A stretch of DNA of 64,000 nt. Source: Actinomycetota bacterium (GTDB lineage Bacteria; Actinomycetota; Acidimicrobiia; Acidimicrobiales; Palsa-688). The notes under the pieces are model-generated. The model was given only the letters and a program-made list of their open reading frames with translations, ran no database searches and was not told the DNA's origin. The first letter of the stretch is position 1. Every line of letters begins with the position of its first letter. The stretch spans positions 22,959 to 86,958 of the forward strand of contig JAJPKN010000030.1 of the NCBI GenBank assembly GCA_021323695.1, written 5' to 3'. Positions 27,384-36,787 of the stretch are shown in pieces. The position numbers and the translations under genes are program-made.

Positions 27384-28528
27384 TGCCCACCGCCAGCCAG
27401 CTCTACGGCGAGACGGGCAGCACCCATCATGCTGGGCGAGACGACCAGCATGTCGCTGGCAGCCGCCCGTAGCACCTCGCGGCCCTCGGCGGCGTTGGTG
27501 CCGTCCAGGCGCACCACCACCGGCACTTTCACCTCGGCCTGGCCCAGGGCGGCGACGATGCCCTTGGCCACCTCCTCACCCCTCGTTATGCCGCCGAACA
27601 CATTGACGAAAATGGAGCGGACGTTCGGGTCAGAGCTGATGACCGACAACGCATTGGCCATCACCTCAGAGCTCGCCCCCCCGCCTATGTCCAAGAAGTT
27701 GGCTGGCCTGCCACCCACCTGGTTGACCACGTCGCAGGTGCTCATGGCCAGCCCGGCACCGTTGGCGATGATGCCCACGGACCCGTCGAGCCCGACGTAC
27801 TGCAAGCCCAGCTCCCGGGCGCGCCGCTCACGGCTGTCCAGGTCCTCCGCCTCGCGGAAGCCCTCCCACTCGGGGTGGCGGAAGGCGGCATTGTCGTCCA
27901 GGGTCACCTTGGCGTCGAGCGCCAGCACCTGCCCGCCGGCAGCCAGCACCAACGGGTTGACCTCCACCAGGTCGGCGTCCCCGTCGACGAAGCAGCGGTA
28001 CAGCCTCACCAGTACAGCTGCCGCTGGCTCCTGGGCTGCCTCGTCCAGGGCTGCCTGCTGCACCAGGCGTGACGCCTCGGCCTCGCCAAAGCCTTCCACC
28101 GGGTCGACCTGGGCCCGGGCGACCGCCTGAGGGTCGCTAGAGGCAACTTCTTCGATGTCCACCCCCCCTCGGGCCGAGACCAGGGCGAGGTGGGCCTTGG
28201 CCCTGCGGTCCAGGGTGAAGCTGGCGTAGTACTCCCGGACGACCTCCGAAGCGCGCTCGACCCAGAGCGCCTTGACCACATGGCCACGTATGGCCATGCC
28301 CAGGATCTGCCCGGCCACCTGTTCGGCCTCGCCAGCGTCCCGGGCCAGCTTGACCCCCCCTGCCTTACCGCGGCCCCCCACGCGGACCTGGGCCTTTATG
28401 GCCACCGGGTAGCCCAGTTGGTTGGCCCGCTCCCGCGCCTCAGCCGGGGACACGGCCACTGCCCCGTCCGGGACAGGTACCCCGTAGCGGGCAAGGTACT
28501 GCTTGCCTTGGTACTCGAACAGGTCCAC
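27380..28528 (-). CDS. sucC: Succinyl-CoA synthetase, beta subunit
   Basis: ATP-grasp subunit that binds nucleotide and succinate. 382 residues. The N terminus MDLFEYQGKQYLARYGVPVPDG and the ATP-grasp segment AIKAQVRVGGRGKAGGVKLA are diagnostic. The C-terminal ligase domain has NGAGLAMSTCDVV and VFGGITRGEEVAKGI. Follows the anti-sigma gene by 45 bases on the same strand. Confidence 0.97.
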   Translation of the reverse strand: MDLFEYQGKQYLARYGVPVPDGAVAVSPAEARERANQLGYPVAIKAQVRVGGRGKAGGVKLARDAGEAEQVAGQILGMAIRGHVVKALWVERASEVVREYYASFTLDRRAKAHLALVSARGGVDIEEVASSDPQAVARAQVDPVEGFGEAEASRLVQQAALDEAAQEPAAAVLVRLYRCFVDGDADLVEVNPLVLAAGGQVLALDAKVTLDDNAAFRHPEWEGFREAEDLDSRERRARELGLQYVGLDGSVGIIANGAGLAMSTCDVVNQVGGRPANFLDIGGGASSEVMANALSVISSDPNVRSIFVNVFGGITRGEEVAKGIVAALGQAEVKVPVVVRLDGTNAAEGREVLRAAASDMLVVSPSMMGAARLAVELAGGGQ

Positions 28529-28573
28529 TCCCAGGCCTCCTCCCGGGCCTGGCCGCCGCGGCCGACCGTTCGG

Positions 28574-29299
28574 TCAGCGGAACGACGCGGTCGCCAGGGT
28601 CCTTCCGTCGGAGGCCACGATACGCGCTCCGGTCACCTTCCACAGCGGGGCCTGCACCGCCGCACCCCAGTAACCAAAGCCGCGCACAAGGTTCACGCTC
28701 CCCACCTGTACCTCCTGGCCACCTTGCTCGACCAGGAAGCAGCCCACGACCCCGCTGCCCTGGCCCAGGTCAACGGTCATGAAGACCCACACCGGCCGCC
28801 CCCAGGAGATGAACACCTCTCCCAGGTCCCCCCGCCGAGCCGGGCTGTGGAAGCTGGCCCAGGAAACGGAAGCCTTCGCGGCAGGTGAGGCGGAGGGCAC
28901 CTGGGTGCTGGAGCCGATAGCCCAACCCCCTCCCCCCGCGGCCAGCACGAGGGCCACGCCGGCAGCCACCGGCACCCAGGCGCGCCGCCACCATGGCCCG
29001 GTACCCGGGCGCCTGCTCCGGGAGGGAGCCCGTGCGTCGGGCGCTTGCAGGCGGGCAGCCACCCGGCTCTCGAAGCCCACCGGCGGCTCTACCGGCGGCA
29101 CCAGCTCGAAGAGGGCGTCGCCCACCGTGCTCAGGCTGTCGACTTCCTTTTGGCAGTCGAGACAGTGCTCCAGGTGCATGAGCGCACGGGCCCTGTCCGC
29201 CCCCGAGAGCACCCCCAGGGCCAGCTCGGCGGCACTGTCCCTCAGCCCGTCGCAGTCCATCTCGCCCATCGGGCTCATGGGCTCGCTCATCGGGCTCAT
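28574..29299 (-). CDS. Membrane anti-sigma factor with ZAS-type zinc finger
   Basis: 241 residues. The zinc site HLEHCLDC (about 42-49) lies in an N-terminal sigma-binding domain. One transmembrane helix (about 110-130, WVPVAAGVALVLAAGGGGWAIG) is followed by an extracellular beta-rich anti-sigma-K-like domain. Its ATG overlaps the sigma stop (ATGA). The start region is itself repetitive: ATGAGCCCGATGAGC recurs, giving five Met codons in the first 14, so the true start is ambiguous. Confidence 0.88.
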   Translation of the reverse strand: MSPMSEPMSPMGEMDCDGLRDSAAELALGVLSGADRARALMHLEHCLDCQKEVDSLSTVGDALFELVPPVEPPVGFESRVAARLQAPDARAPSRSRRPGTGPWWRRAWVPVAAGVALVLAAGGGGWAIGSSTQVPSASPAAKASVSWASFHSPARRGDLGEVFISWGRPVWVFMTVDLGQGSGVVGCFLVEQGGQEVQVGSVNLVRGFGYWGAAVQAPLWKVTGARIVASDGRTLATASFR

Positions 29300-29300
29300 G
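29257..29300. repeat. 21-bp repeat with several start codons at the anti-sigma start
   Basis: CATCGGGCTCATGGGCTCGCT and a partial second copy stand in tandem. On the minus strand they encode the MSPMSEPMSPMGEM beginning of the anti-sigma protein. No strong Shine-Dalgarno sequence accompanies these ATGs, unlike at hpt. Confidence 0.6.
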
Positions 29301-29874
29301 GGCCTACCCCTTGGCTGGCCAGGGACGCTCGTAGCTTGCTCATGGCCGCCCGGAGCCTGGTCTTGGCCGTACCGAGCGGCACTCCCTCGGCCTCGGCCAC
29401 CTCGGCGGCGCTGAAGCCCCGGAAGGCAGCCAGCACCAGGGCGCGTGACTGTTCCGGGGGGAGCGCCGCCAAGGCCCGGCGCAGCCGGGCACCCGAATCA
29501 GAGGCAACTGCCTCCATCTCCGGGCCGCGCGCCAAGCTGGCCAGCTGCTCCACGGCCCCCGCACCCTCGCTGGCCCGGCGGCGCCGGGCCCGCACCTGGT
29601 CGATGGCCAGGTTGCGGGTGATGGTGAGCAACCACGCCTGCACCGGGCCCCTCCGGGCGTCGTACATGCGGGCGTGGCGCCAGGCCCGCTCGAAGGCCTG
29701 CTGGGCCACCTCCTCGGCCAGTTCCCTCTCGCCGGTCATGGCCAGGGCCGCGCCGAAAACCTTGCCCTGGAAGCGCCGGACGAACGCGGTGGCAGCATCG
29801 GGGTCGTTGACGGCCAAGCCACTGAGCAGAGCTTCGTCACCCAGAGGCTCGTCTGGCCTCCTGCGAGCAGCCAC
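29296..29874 (-). CDS. ECF RNA polymerase sigma factor, SigK/RpoE-like
   Basis: 192 residues from the GTG at 29874 (VAARRRPDEPLGD). A longer frame upstream is antisense to the alcohol dehydrogenase. Region 2 contains ELAEEVAQQAFERAWRHARMYDARRGPVQAWLLTITRNLAIDQVRARRRR. Region 4 contains LPPEQSRALVLAAFRGFSAAEVAEAEGVPLGTAKTRLR. Paired with the membrane anti-sigma factor directly downstream. Only about 50 bases separate it from the divergent dehydrogenase gene, so promoters must overlap. Regulon unknown. Confidence 0.9.
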   Translation of the reverse strand: MAARRRPDEPLGDEALLSGLAVNDPDAATAFVRRFQGKVFGAALAMTGERELAEEVAQQAFERAWRHARMYDARRGPVQAWLLTITRNLAIDQVRARRRRASEGAGAVEQLASLARGPEMEAVASDSGARLRRALAALPPEQSRALVLAAFRGFSAAEVAEAEGVPLGTAKTRLRAAMSKLRASLASQGVGP

Positions 29875-29923
29875 AACCAACGGTACGCTACAGGCAGCCT
29901 GATGGTTTGCCGGAGGTGGGTTG

Positions 29924-30943
29924 ATGGGAAGAGCCGATCGGCTGCAGGCTTGGGCGGTCGACCAGCCCGGCCCGGTGAGCACCCACCCTTTGGCCGCCGT
30001 CGAGCGGCCGGTGCCCGAGCCGGCCGCCCACCAGCTCTTGGTGCGGGTCGAGGCGTGCGGCGTCTGCCGGACCGACCTCCACCTGGCCGAAGGCGACCTG
30101 CCCCCAAAGCGCCACCTGGTCGTCCCTGGCCACGAGGTGGTCGGAGTGGTCGAAGCGGCCGGTGAGAGCACCAGCCGGTTCCAGCCGGGGGACCGCGTCG
30201 GTGTCGCCTGGCTGGGAGGCACCTGCGGCCGCTGCCGGTTTTGCACCACCGGGCGGGAGAACCTCTGCGTGGCACCCACGTTCACGAGCTGGGACGTGGA
30301 CGGGGGCTACGCGACCTACACAGTGGCCGACGAGCGCTACGTGTACCGGCTGGCGCCCTCCCTGCCGGCGGCCAGCGCCGCCCCGTTGTTGTGCGCCGGG
30401 ATCATCGGTTACCGGGCCTGGCTCAGGACCGGCCTCGGCCCCGGGGGCCGTCTCGGGATCTACGGCTTCGGGGGGTCGGCCCACCTGACCGCCCAGGTCG
30501 CGATCGCCCAAGGCGCCCGCGTCCACGTTGTGACCCGCTCGCCGGCCGCCCGCTCGCTCGCCCTCGAGCTGGGCGCGTCCTCCGCGGTCGAGGCTGGGCC
30601 GCTGGACGAACCGCTCGACGCGGCCATCGTCTTCGCCCCGGCAGGCGAGCTGGTGCCCCTGGCCTTGGAGGCCCTCGACCGAGGAGGGCGCGTGGTGGTG
30701 GCCGGGATCCACCTCTCCGACATACCCCCCCTCAACTACCAGCGCCACCTTTTCCAGGAGCGGTCACTGGCCAGCGTGACGGCCAACACCCGCGCCGACG
30801 GCCAGGAGTTCTTGGACCTGGCGGCCAGGACCGGCATCAAGGTCACCACCAGCAACTACGGGCTGGAGGAGGCCAACCGTGCCCTGCTGGACCTGGCCCA
30901 GGGCCGTGTCCGGGGGGCGGCGGTGCTGCTGGCCCCAAGCTGA
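29924..30943 (+). CDS. Zinc-dependent alcohol dehydrogenase
   Basis: MDR-family dehydrogenase, 339 residues. Catalytic zinc ligands C45 and H70-E71 ([13 protein letters not shown]) and four structural-zinc Cys (C101, C104, C107, C115) are present. The NAD(P)-binding motif reads [17 protein letters not shown], a GxGxxA/S variant. I chose ATG 29924, one codon after a TTG; GGAGGTGGG lies just before it. Substrate unknown. Confidence 0.92.
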   Translation: MGRADRLQAWAVDQPGPVSTHPLAAVERPVPEPAAHQLLVRVEACGVCRTDLHLAEGDLPPKRHLVVPGHEVVGVVEAAGESTSRFQPGDRVGVAWLGGTCGRCRFCTTGRENLCVAPTFTSWDVDGGYATYTVADERYVYRLAPSLPAASAAPLLCAGIIGYRAWLRTGLGPGGRLGIYGFGGSAHLTAQVAIAQGARVHVVTRSPAARSLALELGASSAVEAGPLDEPLDAAIVFAPAGELVPLALEALDRGGRVVVAGIHLSDIPPLNYQRHLFQERSLASVTANTRADGQEFLDLAARTGIKVTTSNYGLEEANRALLDLAQGRVRGAAVLLAPS

Positions 30944-31299
30944 GCGCTCCGGGGTGCCGCCGGTGGGCCACGGGAGCCGTAGGCGGGGCAGGGGTGAAAT
31001 CGGCGAAGACGGCGCGGGCACGCTTCAGTGCGGCCGGCCGGAGCCGATCCTATTGGCACAAGCGACAGCGGCTCCCCCCGCTGCTCTCGTAGCGAAGGGG
31101 CCAGGCCTCCCACCCGGCCCCTTCGCCTCTCACCCTGCCTTGGCCCGGCGCCCAGCCGTCCGGCCATCACCTGAGCAGGGTGTTGCCTGGGCCACCGGCC
31201 AGGAAGGGCCCCCACCAGGGGCCGTCTCTGCCGGGCGAGCCGCACGAGCCGGGCGGCCACCAGCTTGCTCAGGCCGACCGGCCCGGCCAAGCTGGTGCC
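30944..31299. other. 356-base interval between alcohol dehydrogenase and gmd
   Basis: No gene is supported here. The frame open from 31180 to the gmd ATG gives Pro/Gly/His-rich sequence without a domain. The one clear structure is an inverted repeat at 31092-31126, listed separately. The rest should hold the gmd promoter, which I cannot identify with confidence. Confidence 0.5.
31092..31126 (+). terminator. Inverted repeat, possible terminator after the alcohol dehydrogenase gene
   Basis: GCGAAGGGGCC and GGCCCCTTCGC form a perfect 11-bp stem around a 13-base loop. There is no U run after it, so it would be an atypical intrinsic terminator. It lies about 150 bases after the dehydrogenase stop. 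Confidence 0.45.
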
Positions 31300-32262
31300 A
31301 TGCCAACAGCGTTGATCACGGGTGTCACCGGGCAGGACGGCTCCTACTTGGCCGAGCTCCTGCTCTCCAAGGGTTACGAGGTGGTGGGCGTCCACCGCCG
31401 TTCGAGCACCGTCACCTTCGAACGCATCGCCCACCTGGTCGACAAGATCACCCTGGTCGCGGCGGACCTGCTGGACGAGGCGTCCCTGGTCCGGGTGCTG
31501 CGCGAGTACCGCCCTAGGGAGGTCTACAACCTGGCCGCCCAGTCCTTCGTGATGACCTCGTTCGCCCAGCCGGTCCTCACCGGGGAAGTCACCGCCCTTG
31601 GGGTCACCCGCCTGCTCGACGCCATCTTGCTGGTCGACCCCTCCATCCGCTTCTACCAGGCCAGTTCGTCGGAAATGTTCGGCAAAGTGGTGGAAAGCCC
31701 CCAGAGCGAGCGCACCCCCTTCCACCCTCGCAGCCCCTACGGGGTGGCCAAGGTCTACGGCCACTGGGCCACGGTCAACTACCGCGAGAGCTACCAAATG
31801 CACGCCAGCTCCGGCATCTTGTTCAACCACGAAAGCCCACGGCGGGGGCTCGAGTTCGTCACCCGCAAGGTCACCAACGCGGTGGCCCGCATAAAGGCCG
31901 GCCTGGCCGACCACGTTGACCTCGGGAACCTTGACTCCCAAAGGGACTGGGGCTACGCCCCCGACTACGTCCGAGCCATGTGGATGATGCTGCAGCAGGA
32001 CGAACCGGGCGACTACGTCGTAGCCACGGGCGAGACACATTCGGTGCGCGAGTTCTGCCAGGTGGCCTTCGGCCATGCCGGCCTGGACTGGGAAAAGTAC
32101 GTCCGGGTCGACCAGCGCCACTTCCGCCCGGCCGAAGTCGACCTCCTCATCGGCGATCCCACGCGCGCCCACGAGGTCCTCGGGTGGAAGCCCGAAGTCA
32201 GCTTCGAGGAGCTGGTCCGCTTGATGGTGGACGCCGACCTGGAGGCCCTGGGCGCCCGCTAG
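31300..32262 (+). CDS. gmd: GDP-mannose 4,6-dehydratase
   Basis: Converts GDP-mannose to GDP-4-keto-6-deoxymannose, the precursor of fucose, rhamnose and related deoxysugars. 320 residues from [16 protein letters not shown]; the NADP-binding motif GxxGxxG is G8, G11, G14. Catalytic residues are in SSSEMFG (122-128) and Y147-x3-K151. [23 protein letters not shown] is typical of Gmd rather than other sugar-nucleotide dehydratases. First plus-strand gene of the glycan region. Confidence 0.93.
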   Translation: MPTALITGVTGQDGSYLAELLLSKGYEVVGVHRRSSTVTFERIAHLVDKITLVAADLLDEASLVRVLREYRPREVYNLAAQSFVMTSFAQPVLTGEVTALGVTRLLDAILLVDPSIRFYQASSSEMFGKVVESPQSERTPFHPRSPYGVAKVYGHWATVNYRESYQMHASSGILFNHESPRRGLEFVTRKVTNAVARIKAGLADHVDLGNLDSQRDWGYAPDYVRAMWMMLQQDEPGDYVVATGETHSVREFCQVAFGHAGLDWEKYVRVDQRHFRPAEVDLLIGDPTRAHEVLGWKPEVSFEELVRLMVDADLEALGAR

Positions 32263-32305
32263 CCCCAAGTCACGCCAGCCGTGCGACTTACTACCGCTGT
32301 CGGCC

Positions 32306-34555
32306 CTAGCGGGGAGCGGCTATGGCCACCGCCACCCCCGCCCACCGCGTGGCCCCCGACGACGCCAGGTCGCCAGCCCCGGGCGCGTCGCCGAAAGCGT
32401 ACACCCGCCCAGAGGTGGTGAGCACGTAGTAGCCCAGGCCGCTGGCAGCCGGTGCCACCCCGGCCACCGTGGCGGCGATGCGCTCGGCGGGCAAGGAGCC
32501 CTCGAACCGGGCGTCCCCGAAGGCGAACACCCCGCCGTCCTTGGCCACCAGCAAGTACCCCCCGCCGTCGGCGCTGGGGACCAGGCCCGTCACCGCCCGG
32601 TCGAGGTAAAGGTTGCCCGTCGAACCGAAGAAACGGGCGTCCCCGAAGCTGAAGACAGCTCCCCTGGCGGTGACCAACCAGTAGCCGCCACCGTCTGGCG
32701 TGGCCGCGATCCCGACGACTGGGCCTCTGAGGCCCAGGTGGCCCAGGGAGCCGTAGTAGGGGGCGTCCCCGAAGGCGAACACGCCACCGCCGCTGGAGGC
32801 GAGCCAGTAGCCTCTGCCGTCCGGGGATGCGGCCATGGCTACCACCGGGTTGCGGAGCCGGAGCTTGCTGGCTGACCCGTACCAGTGGGCGTCCCCGAAG
32901 GCAAGCACCCCGCCGTTGCTCCCCGTCAACCAGTAGCCCCGGCCATCGGGCGTGGCCGCCATCGCCGTCACTTTCCCCGCTAGCACCGTCCCCGCCGCGC
33001 CGCCCAGGGCCACAGCCCCCCCGAAGCCGTACACGTCACCCTCGGCGTCGGCGACCCAGTAGCCATGGCCGGGGCCCCGGCCCGCCTGGCGGGGCCTCGA
33101 CGGGGACGAGGCTGCAGCCGCCCCAGGCGTGCTGGTGGGGGTAGCCGGCCTGGTGGCGGGAGGGGCCGTGGTGGTAGTGGCCCGGGGCACGGTGGTGGCC
33201 GGAGGGGCGGTGGTAGCGGGAGGGGCGGTGGTAGCCGGAGGGGCGGTGGTAGCGGGCGCTGTTGGCCCGGCCAGCACGGCGAACCAGTCGCTGGGAAGCC
33301 CGAGGGCGGCTGCGAACTGGCCGCCGCTCAGCTCCAGCGAGCCGCGGCTGCCGACCACGGCCAGTTGCTCCACCCTCCCCCCCCATCGGCCCAGGCCGTT
33401 GCGCTGCGTTACCCGGACCGCCTGGACAGCCCCGACCGAGGGGAAGGCGGACTGCAACCGGCCAGCGGCCACGGTGACCACCCAGCTGTGCTCAGGGTTG
33501 GCAGGCACCGAGTCGCCCAAGTCGGCCACCGCCGGGAAGGCACCGCCAGCCGTGTACCCGCCGGTGGACGCCGAGTACTCGGCCAGGGCTATGCTGCCCG
33601 CCGGCCCGCAGGCCGAGCCCGCCTGGCAGTACAGGACCTGGCCGGAGGTCGAGCTGACCGCCGCTTCAGCGCTCGCGCCGTACTGGCCGGGCCAGCCCTC
33701 GTACAGTTGGCAGGAGGCGGTGTCACATATGGCCCCCGGCGACCCCGGCCAACCGCCTTTGGCCAGTACTGCCAGGACATAGCTGCGAGCAGCGACGGCT
33801 TGGGCCTGCAACGCCGCCTCCCCGCCCGTGCTCGCCCACCACGGCGGCGCTTCGAGGGGGACAACGCCTTCGACGTAGTCCTCCAGGGGGACGACATTGT
33901 CCGTCTGGCCGTTGAGCAGGACCACCATGGCGCCCTGGTAGGCCCGCTGCCCCCAACCAGGCAGGCAGACCTCGACCTGGGGGCCGGCCGCGGGCACGGC
34001 CGCCAGCGGGCTGCTGGCAGCCCCGGCGATGGTGACCGGCCCGGTGGCGAGGGCCGCTCGGGCCCAAGGCCCTGAGCAGCCCGGCCCAGCGTAGAGGACC
34101 TCCCCCCCGTCGGCCCGGGTGACCTCGAACGCCGAGGCACGGGCCGAGTTGCCCCCACCCCAGGTCGCCACCAGGCCGCTGCCAGCCACGGCTGCGGTGA
34201 TCAGGTTGCGGCCGTCCAGCTCGGTCAGGTGAACTGTGACACCGGGCTCGGGGGAGGCCAGCGTCCCGATCCGGGTGCCGCCGTAGTAGTGGGCCAGGAT
34301 CTGCTGGTAGCCCCAACCATAAGTGCTGGCGTACCCGTAAGCGCCCCACTGGCCCATCCCCCGTCCGTGACCGGACCCCAGGCCCTCGACCAGATAGGTG
34401 CTCGGGCCCAGGCCCTGGGCCCCGGCCAGGGCCGCACCGACCGGCGAGCACAGGCCGCCGGCAGCCCCGGCCAGCACCAAGGACCACCCGGCCACGGTGC
34501 CGGCCAGGGCCCGGGCGCGCCTTGGCCCCCTCTGGCCTGCAGTTGTTCGCCCCAC
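32306..34555 (-). CDS. Secreted SpoIID/LytB-domain protein with six 42-residue repeats
   Basis: 749 residues. A signal peptide (about 1-46) precedes a SpoIID-like domain: GLGSGHGRGMGQWGAYGYA early, NVVPLEDYVEGVVPLE and LQAQAVAARSYVLA in the core. SpoIID proteins are cell-wall-modifying enzymes in sporulating bacteria; here the role is open. A Pro/Ala/Thr linker (PPATTA repeats, about 428-490) leads to six exact 42-residue repeats (498-749), each beginning GYW and containing FGDA or a variant. Convergent with gmd, 43 bases away. Confidence 0.85.
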   Translation of the reverse strand: MGRTTAGQRGPRRARALAGTVAGWSLVLAGAAGGLCSPVGAALAGAQGLGPSTYLVEGLGSGHGRGMGQWGAYGYASTYGWGYQQILAHYYGGTRIGTLASPEPGVTVHLTELDGRNLITAAVAGSGLVATWGGGNSARASAFEVTRADGGEVLYAGPGCSGPWARAALATGPVTIAGAASSPLAAVPAAGPQVEVCLPGWGQRAYQGAMVVLLNGQTDNVVPLEDYVEGVVPLEAPPWWASTGGEAALQAQAVAARSYVLAVLAKGGWPGSPGAICDTASCQLYEGWPGQYGASAEAAVSSTSGQVLYCQAGSACGPAGSIALAEYSASTGGYTAGGAFPAVADLGDSVPANPEHSWVVTVAAGRLQSAFPSVGAVQAVRVTQRNGLGRWGGRVEQLAVVGSRGSLELSGGQFAAALGLPSDWFAVLAGPTAPATTAPPATTAPPATTAPPATTVPRATTTTAPPATRPATPTSTPGAAAASSPSRPRQAGRGPGHGYWVADAEGDVYGFGGAVALGGAAGTVLAGKVTAMAATPDGRGYWLTGSNGGVLAFGDAHWYGSASKLRLRNPVVAMAASPDGRGYWLASSGGGVFAFGDAPYYGSLGHLGLRGPVVGIAATPDGGGYWLVTARGAVFSFGDARFFGSTGNLYLDRAVTGLVPSADGGGYLLVAKDGGVFAFGDARFEGSLPAERIAATVAGVAPAASGLGYYVLTTSGRVYAFGDAPGAGDLASSGATRWAGVAVAIAAPR
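32309..33064 (-). repeat. Six 126-bp repeats encoding the FGDA domain of the SpoIID-like protein
   Basis: Each unit codes for 42 residues: GYW-x4-(G/D)G-x-V-(F/Y)-x-FGDA-x2-(Y/F)GS, then a variable half ending AATPDGR or similar. The six copies follow one another without gaps. Copies differ mainly in the second half. Confidence 0.85.
33198..33251. repeat. 18-bp repeat coding for the PPATTA linker
   Basis: Three copies of GGAGGGGCGGTGGTAGC(C/G) stand in tandem and encode a Thr/Pro/Ala stalk in the SpoIID-like protein. Such stalks often separate a catalytic from a wall- or surface-bound domain. Confidence 0.75.
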
Positions 34556-34681
34556 CGGCTCTCGGCTCCGTTACCTGCCCGTCCCACGCTCTCCACCACT
34601 GGATCGGCAGGCGCACCGAGGAAATTGAGCAGGGCCTAAGGCCGGCACCACGCCGAGGGCAAGGCCGGGCGCGCCAGGCAG

Positions 34682-36760
34682 TCAGGAGGCGATGGCGACG
34701 ATCTGGCTGTTAGCGGACACCGGGGCCACCGTGGCCTCGTCGGGCGCCGAGCCAAAGGCGAAGACCCGGCCGCCGGAGGTAGCGACCCAGTAGCCGAGCC
34801 CAAAGGGGCTCGCAGCCATGCCCACCACCGGGTGCTGGCCCAGGTCGGCACGGCTGAGCGACCCGTAGAACGCGGCATCGCCAAAGGCGAAGACCCCTCC
34901 GTCGCTGGCCACCAACCAATAGCCGCGGCCGTCGGGGGTGGCCGCCACGCCGACTATGGGCCCGTGCAGCTTGAGCTTGGCCGCCGACCCGTAGTAACGC
35001 GCGTCCCCAAAGGCGAAGACCCCGCCGTCCCGCCCCACCAACCAGTACCCCTTGGCGTCGGGAGTGGCCGCCATGGCCACGATGGCCTGGCCCGACGTTG
35101 GCCGGGACAACGAGCCATAGCTTCGGGCGTCCCCGAAGGGGTACACGGCACCGCCTTGGGCCACGAGCCAGTAGCCGCGACCGTCGGCGGTAGCGGCTAT
35201 GGCCGCCACCGCCACCTTGAGGTGCCGGGTGACAGTTGACCCGCGGTAGGGGGCACGCCCGAAGGAGAACACCCTACCGCTGGAGGTGACAAGCCAGTAG
35301 CCGAGCCCGCTGGGGGCCTCCGCCGCCGCGACCACGGGCTGGTGGGGGCCATGGCCGGCGGTCGTCGCTTGAGCGGTAACCGACCCTGCGGTGTACACAT
35401 GGCCGTCGGAGGCCACCAGTGCGTAGCCGTCCAGGGCCAGCGGCGTACGGTGGGCGGCCGCCGCCGCGACGGCCGCCCCCACGTTGAGGAAGCCCCCGTT
35501 GATGGGCGAGCTGCCCAAGGCCAGCGGCGAGGCCGTGGCCTGGAGGAGGGTCGCGACCTGGGGGCCCGACAGCGCCGGGTCGGCCGCTATGACCAGGGCA
35601 GCGGCTGCGGCGACGTGAGGAGCAGCAAAAGACGTGCCGCTCTCGACGGCGTAGTTGCCGTCGTACCACGTGGACAAGATGTTCACGCCCGGGGCAGCGA
35701 TGTTGGCGGCGTCGCCGTACTCGGAGAAGTCCAGGTACGGCCCACCGTTGGCCGGGTCCACGGACCCTTGGTCAGTGGACGCCGCCACCGACAGCACACC
35801 CGGGTAGGCTGCCGGGTAAACCGGCTGTTGGGAGTCATAGTTCCCGGCCGCGGCCACCACCACCACCCCGTGGGACAAGGCGTACTCGACTGCCCGCTGC
35901 TCGTCGACGTCCGGCCCGCAGTCACCCGGGTTGACACTGCACGGCTCGTTGGAAAAGGACATGTTGATGACCCGCGCCCCCGCGCTCACGGCGTCGTAGA
36001 TGCCGGTCGCCGCGTCCATGGTGTTCCCCCCGCCGCGGTCGTCGAGCACCTTGATCGACAGTACCCGGGTGGCCCAGCCCAGGCCGGCCATCCCTATGCC
36101 GTCGTTGGTGGCCGCGGCGATGACCCCAGCCACCGCCGTCCCGTGGTGGTAGTTGTCACTGGGCGACGAGCACCCGGGGTCGTCGGAACGGCAGACGTCC
36201 GGGCCGACAACCACCTTGCCGGTGAGCTGGGGGTGGCTCGCGTCCACCCCCGAGTCCAGCACGGCGACGAGCACGTTGGGGTTGCCTGTGGTGATGGCCC
36301 AGGCCTGCGGGGCGTTGATGTACCAAAGGTCGGTCTGGCCGTTGGGGTGGACGATGGTTGCCCCCGGGCCGGCAGACGGGTTCTCGACCCGTACCGGGGT
36401 CGTGGGGCCGCACGTCGAGCTGTAGCAGGGGTTGTTGGGCACGAGCGCGGCGTGGACGGGCTCGACCGGCGACACGTAGTCAACGCCACGCTCGTGGCCC
36501 AGCTGGGACGCCACGTAGGCGGCCTCCTGCGCGGGCAGGTCAACGGACCAACGCCGCCCGGGCAGGAGCTGTGGCACCGGGCCGGGCAGAGCTTGGAGCA
36601 CACCGGCAGGGTCAGCCTCGGCCTGCCGGTCGAGCTGGATCACCAACCTCTTGGTGACAACCCTGTAGGGGGTGGCACCGGCCGGGGCGGGCGAGGCGGA
36701 CAGGGCAAGGGGACCGGCCGCGGCCACCACGGCCGCAGAGACAGCCCAGGTCAGGCGCAA
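34682..36760 (-). CDS. Subtilisin-like serine protease (S8) with six 42-residue repeats
   Basis: 692 residues. Signal peptide about 1-29. A propeptide-like segment (about 37-105) includes TKRLVIQLDRQAEADP. Catalytic triad: D169 in VLDSGVD, H206 in HHGTAVAG, S377 in GTSFAAPH, with oxyanion N307 in AAAGN. All are intact. Residues 446-692 are six 42-residue repeats of the same kind as in the neighbouring SpoIID-like protein; the last lacks five residues. It probably acts outside the cell. Target unknown. Confidence 0.93.
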   Translation of the reverse strand: MRLTWAVSAAVVAAAGPLALSASPAPAGATPYRVVTKRLVIQLDRQAEADPAGVLQALPGPVPQLLPGRRWSVDLPAQEAAYVASQLGHERGVDYVSPVEPVHAALVPNNPCYSSTCGPTTPVRVENPSAGPGATIVHPNGQTDLWYINAPQAWAITTGNPNVLVAVLDSGVDASHPQLTGKVVVGPDVCRSDDPGCSSPSDNYHHGTAVAGVIAAATNDGIGMAGLGWATRVLSIKVLDDRGGGNTMDAATGIYDAVSAGARVINMSFSNEPCSVNPGDCGPDVDEQRAVEYALSHGVVVVAAAGNYDSQQPVYPAAYPGVLSVAASTDQGSVDPANGGPYLDFSEYGDAANIAAPGVNILSTWYDGNYAVESGTSFAAPHVAAAAALVIAADPALSGPQVATLLQATASPLALGSSPINGGFLNVGAAVAAAAAHRTPLALDGYALVASDGHVYTAGSVTAQATTAGHGPHQPVVAAAEAPSGLGYWLVTSSGRVFSFGRAPYRGSTVTRHLKVAVAAIAATADGRGYWLVAQGGAVYPFGDARSYGSLSRPTSGQAIVAMAATPDAKGYWLVGRDGGVFAFGDARYYGSAAKLKLHGPIVGVAATPDGRGYWLVASDGGVFAFGDAAFYGSLSRADLGQHPVVGMAASPFGLGYWVATSGGRVFAFGSAPDEATVAPVSANSQIVAIAS
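34685..35425 (-). repeat. Six 126-bp repeats encoding the FGDA domain of the subtilase
   Basis: Same consensus as in the SpoIID-like gene, for example GYWLVASDGGVFAFGDA. The first unit is the most divergent (GYALVASDGHVYTAGS). Confidence 0.85.
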
Positions 36761-36787
36761 CTAGGGCGTTGCCTCCATGGCCCCCGG

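Noticed and set aside
29875..30285. N-terminal extension of the second ECF sigma factor
   Set aside because: The extension is antisense to the alcohol dehydrogenase and has no homology; the sigma domain begins after the GTG at 29874.
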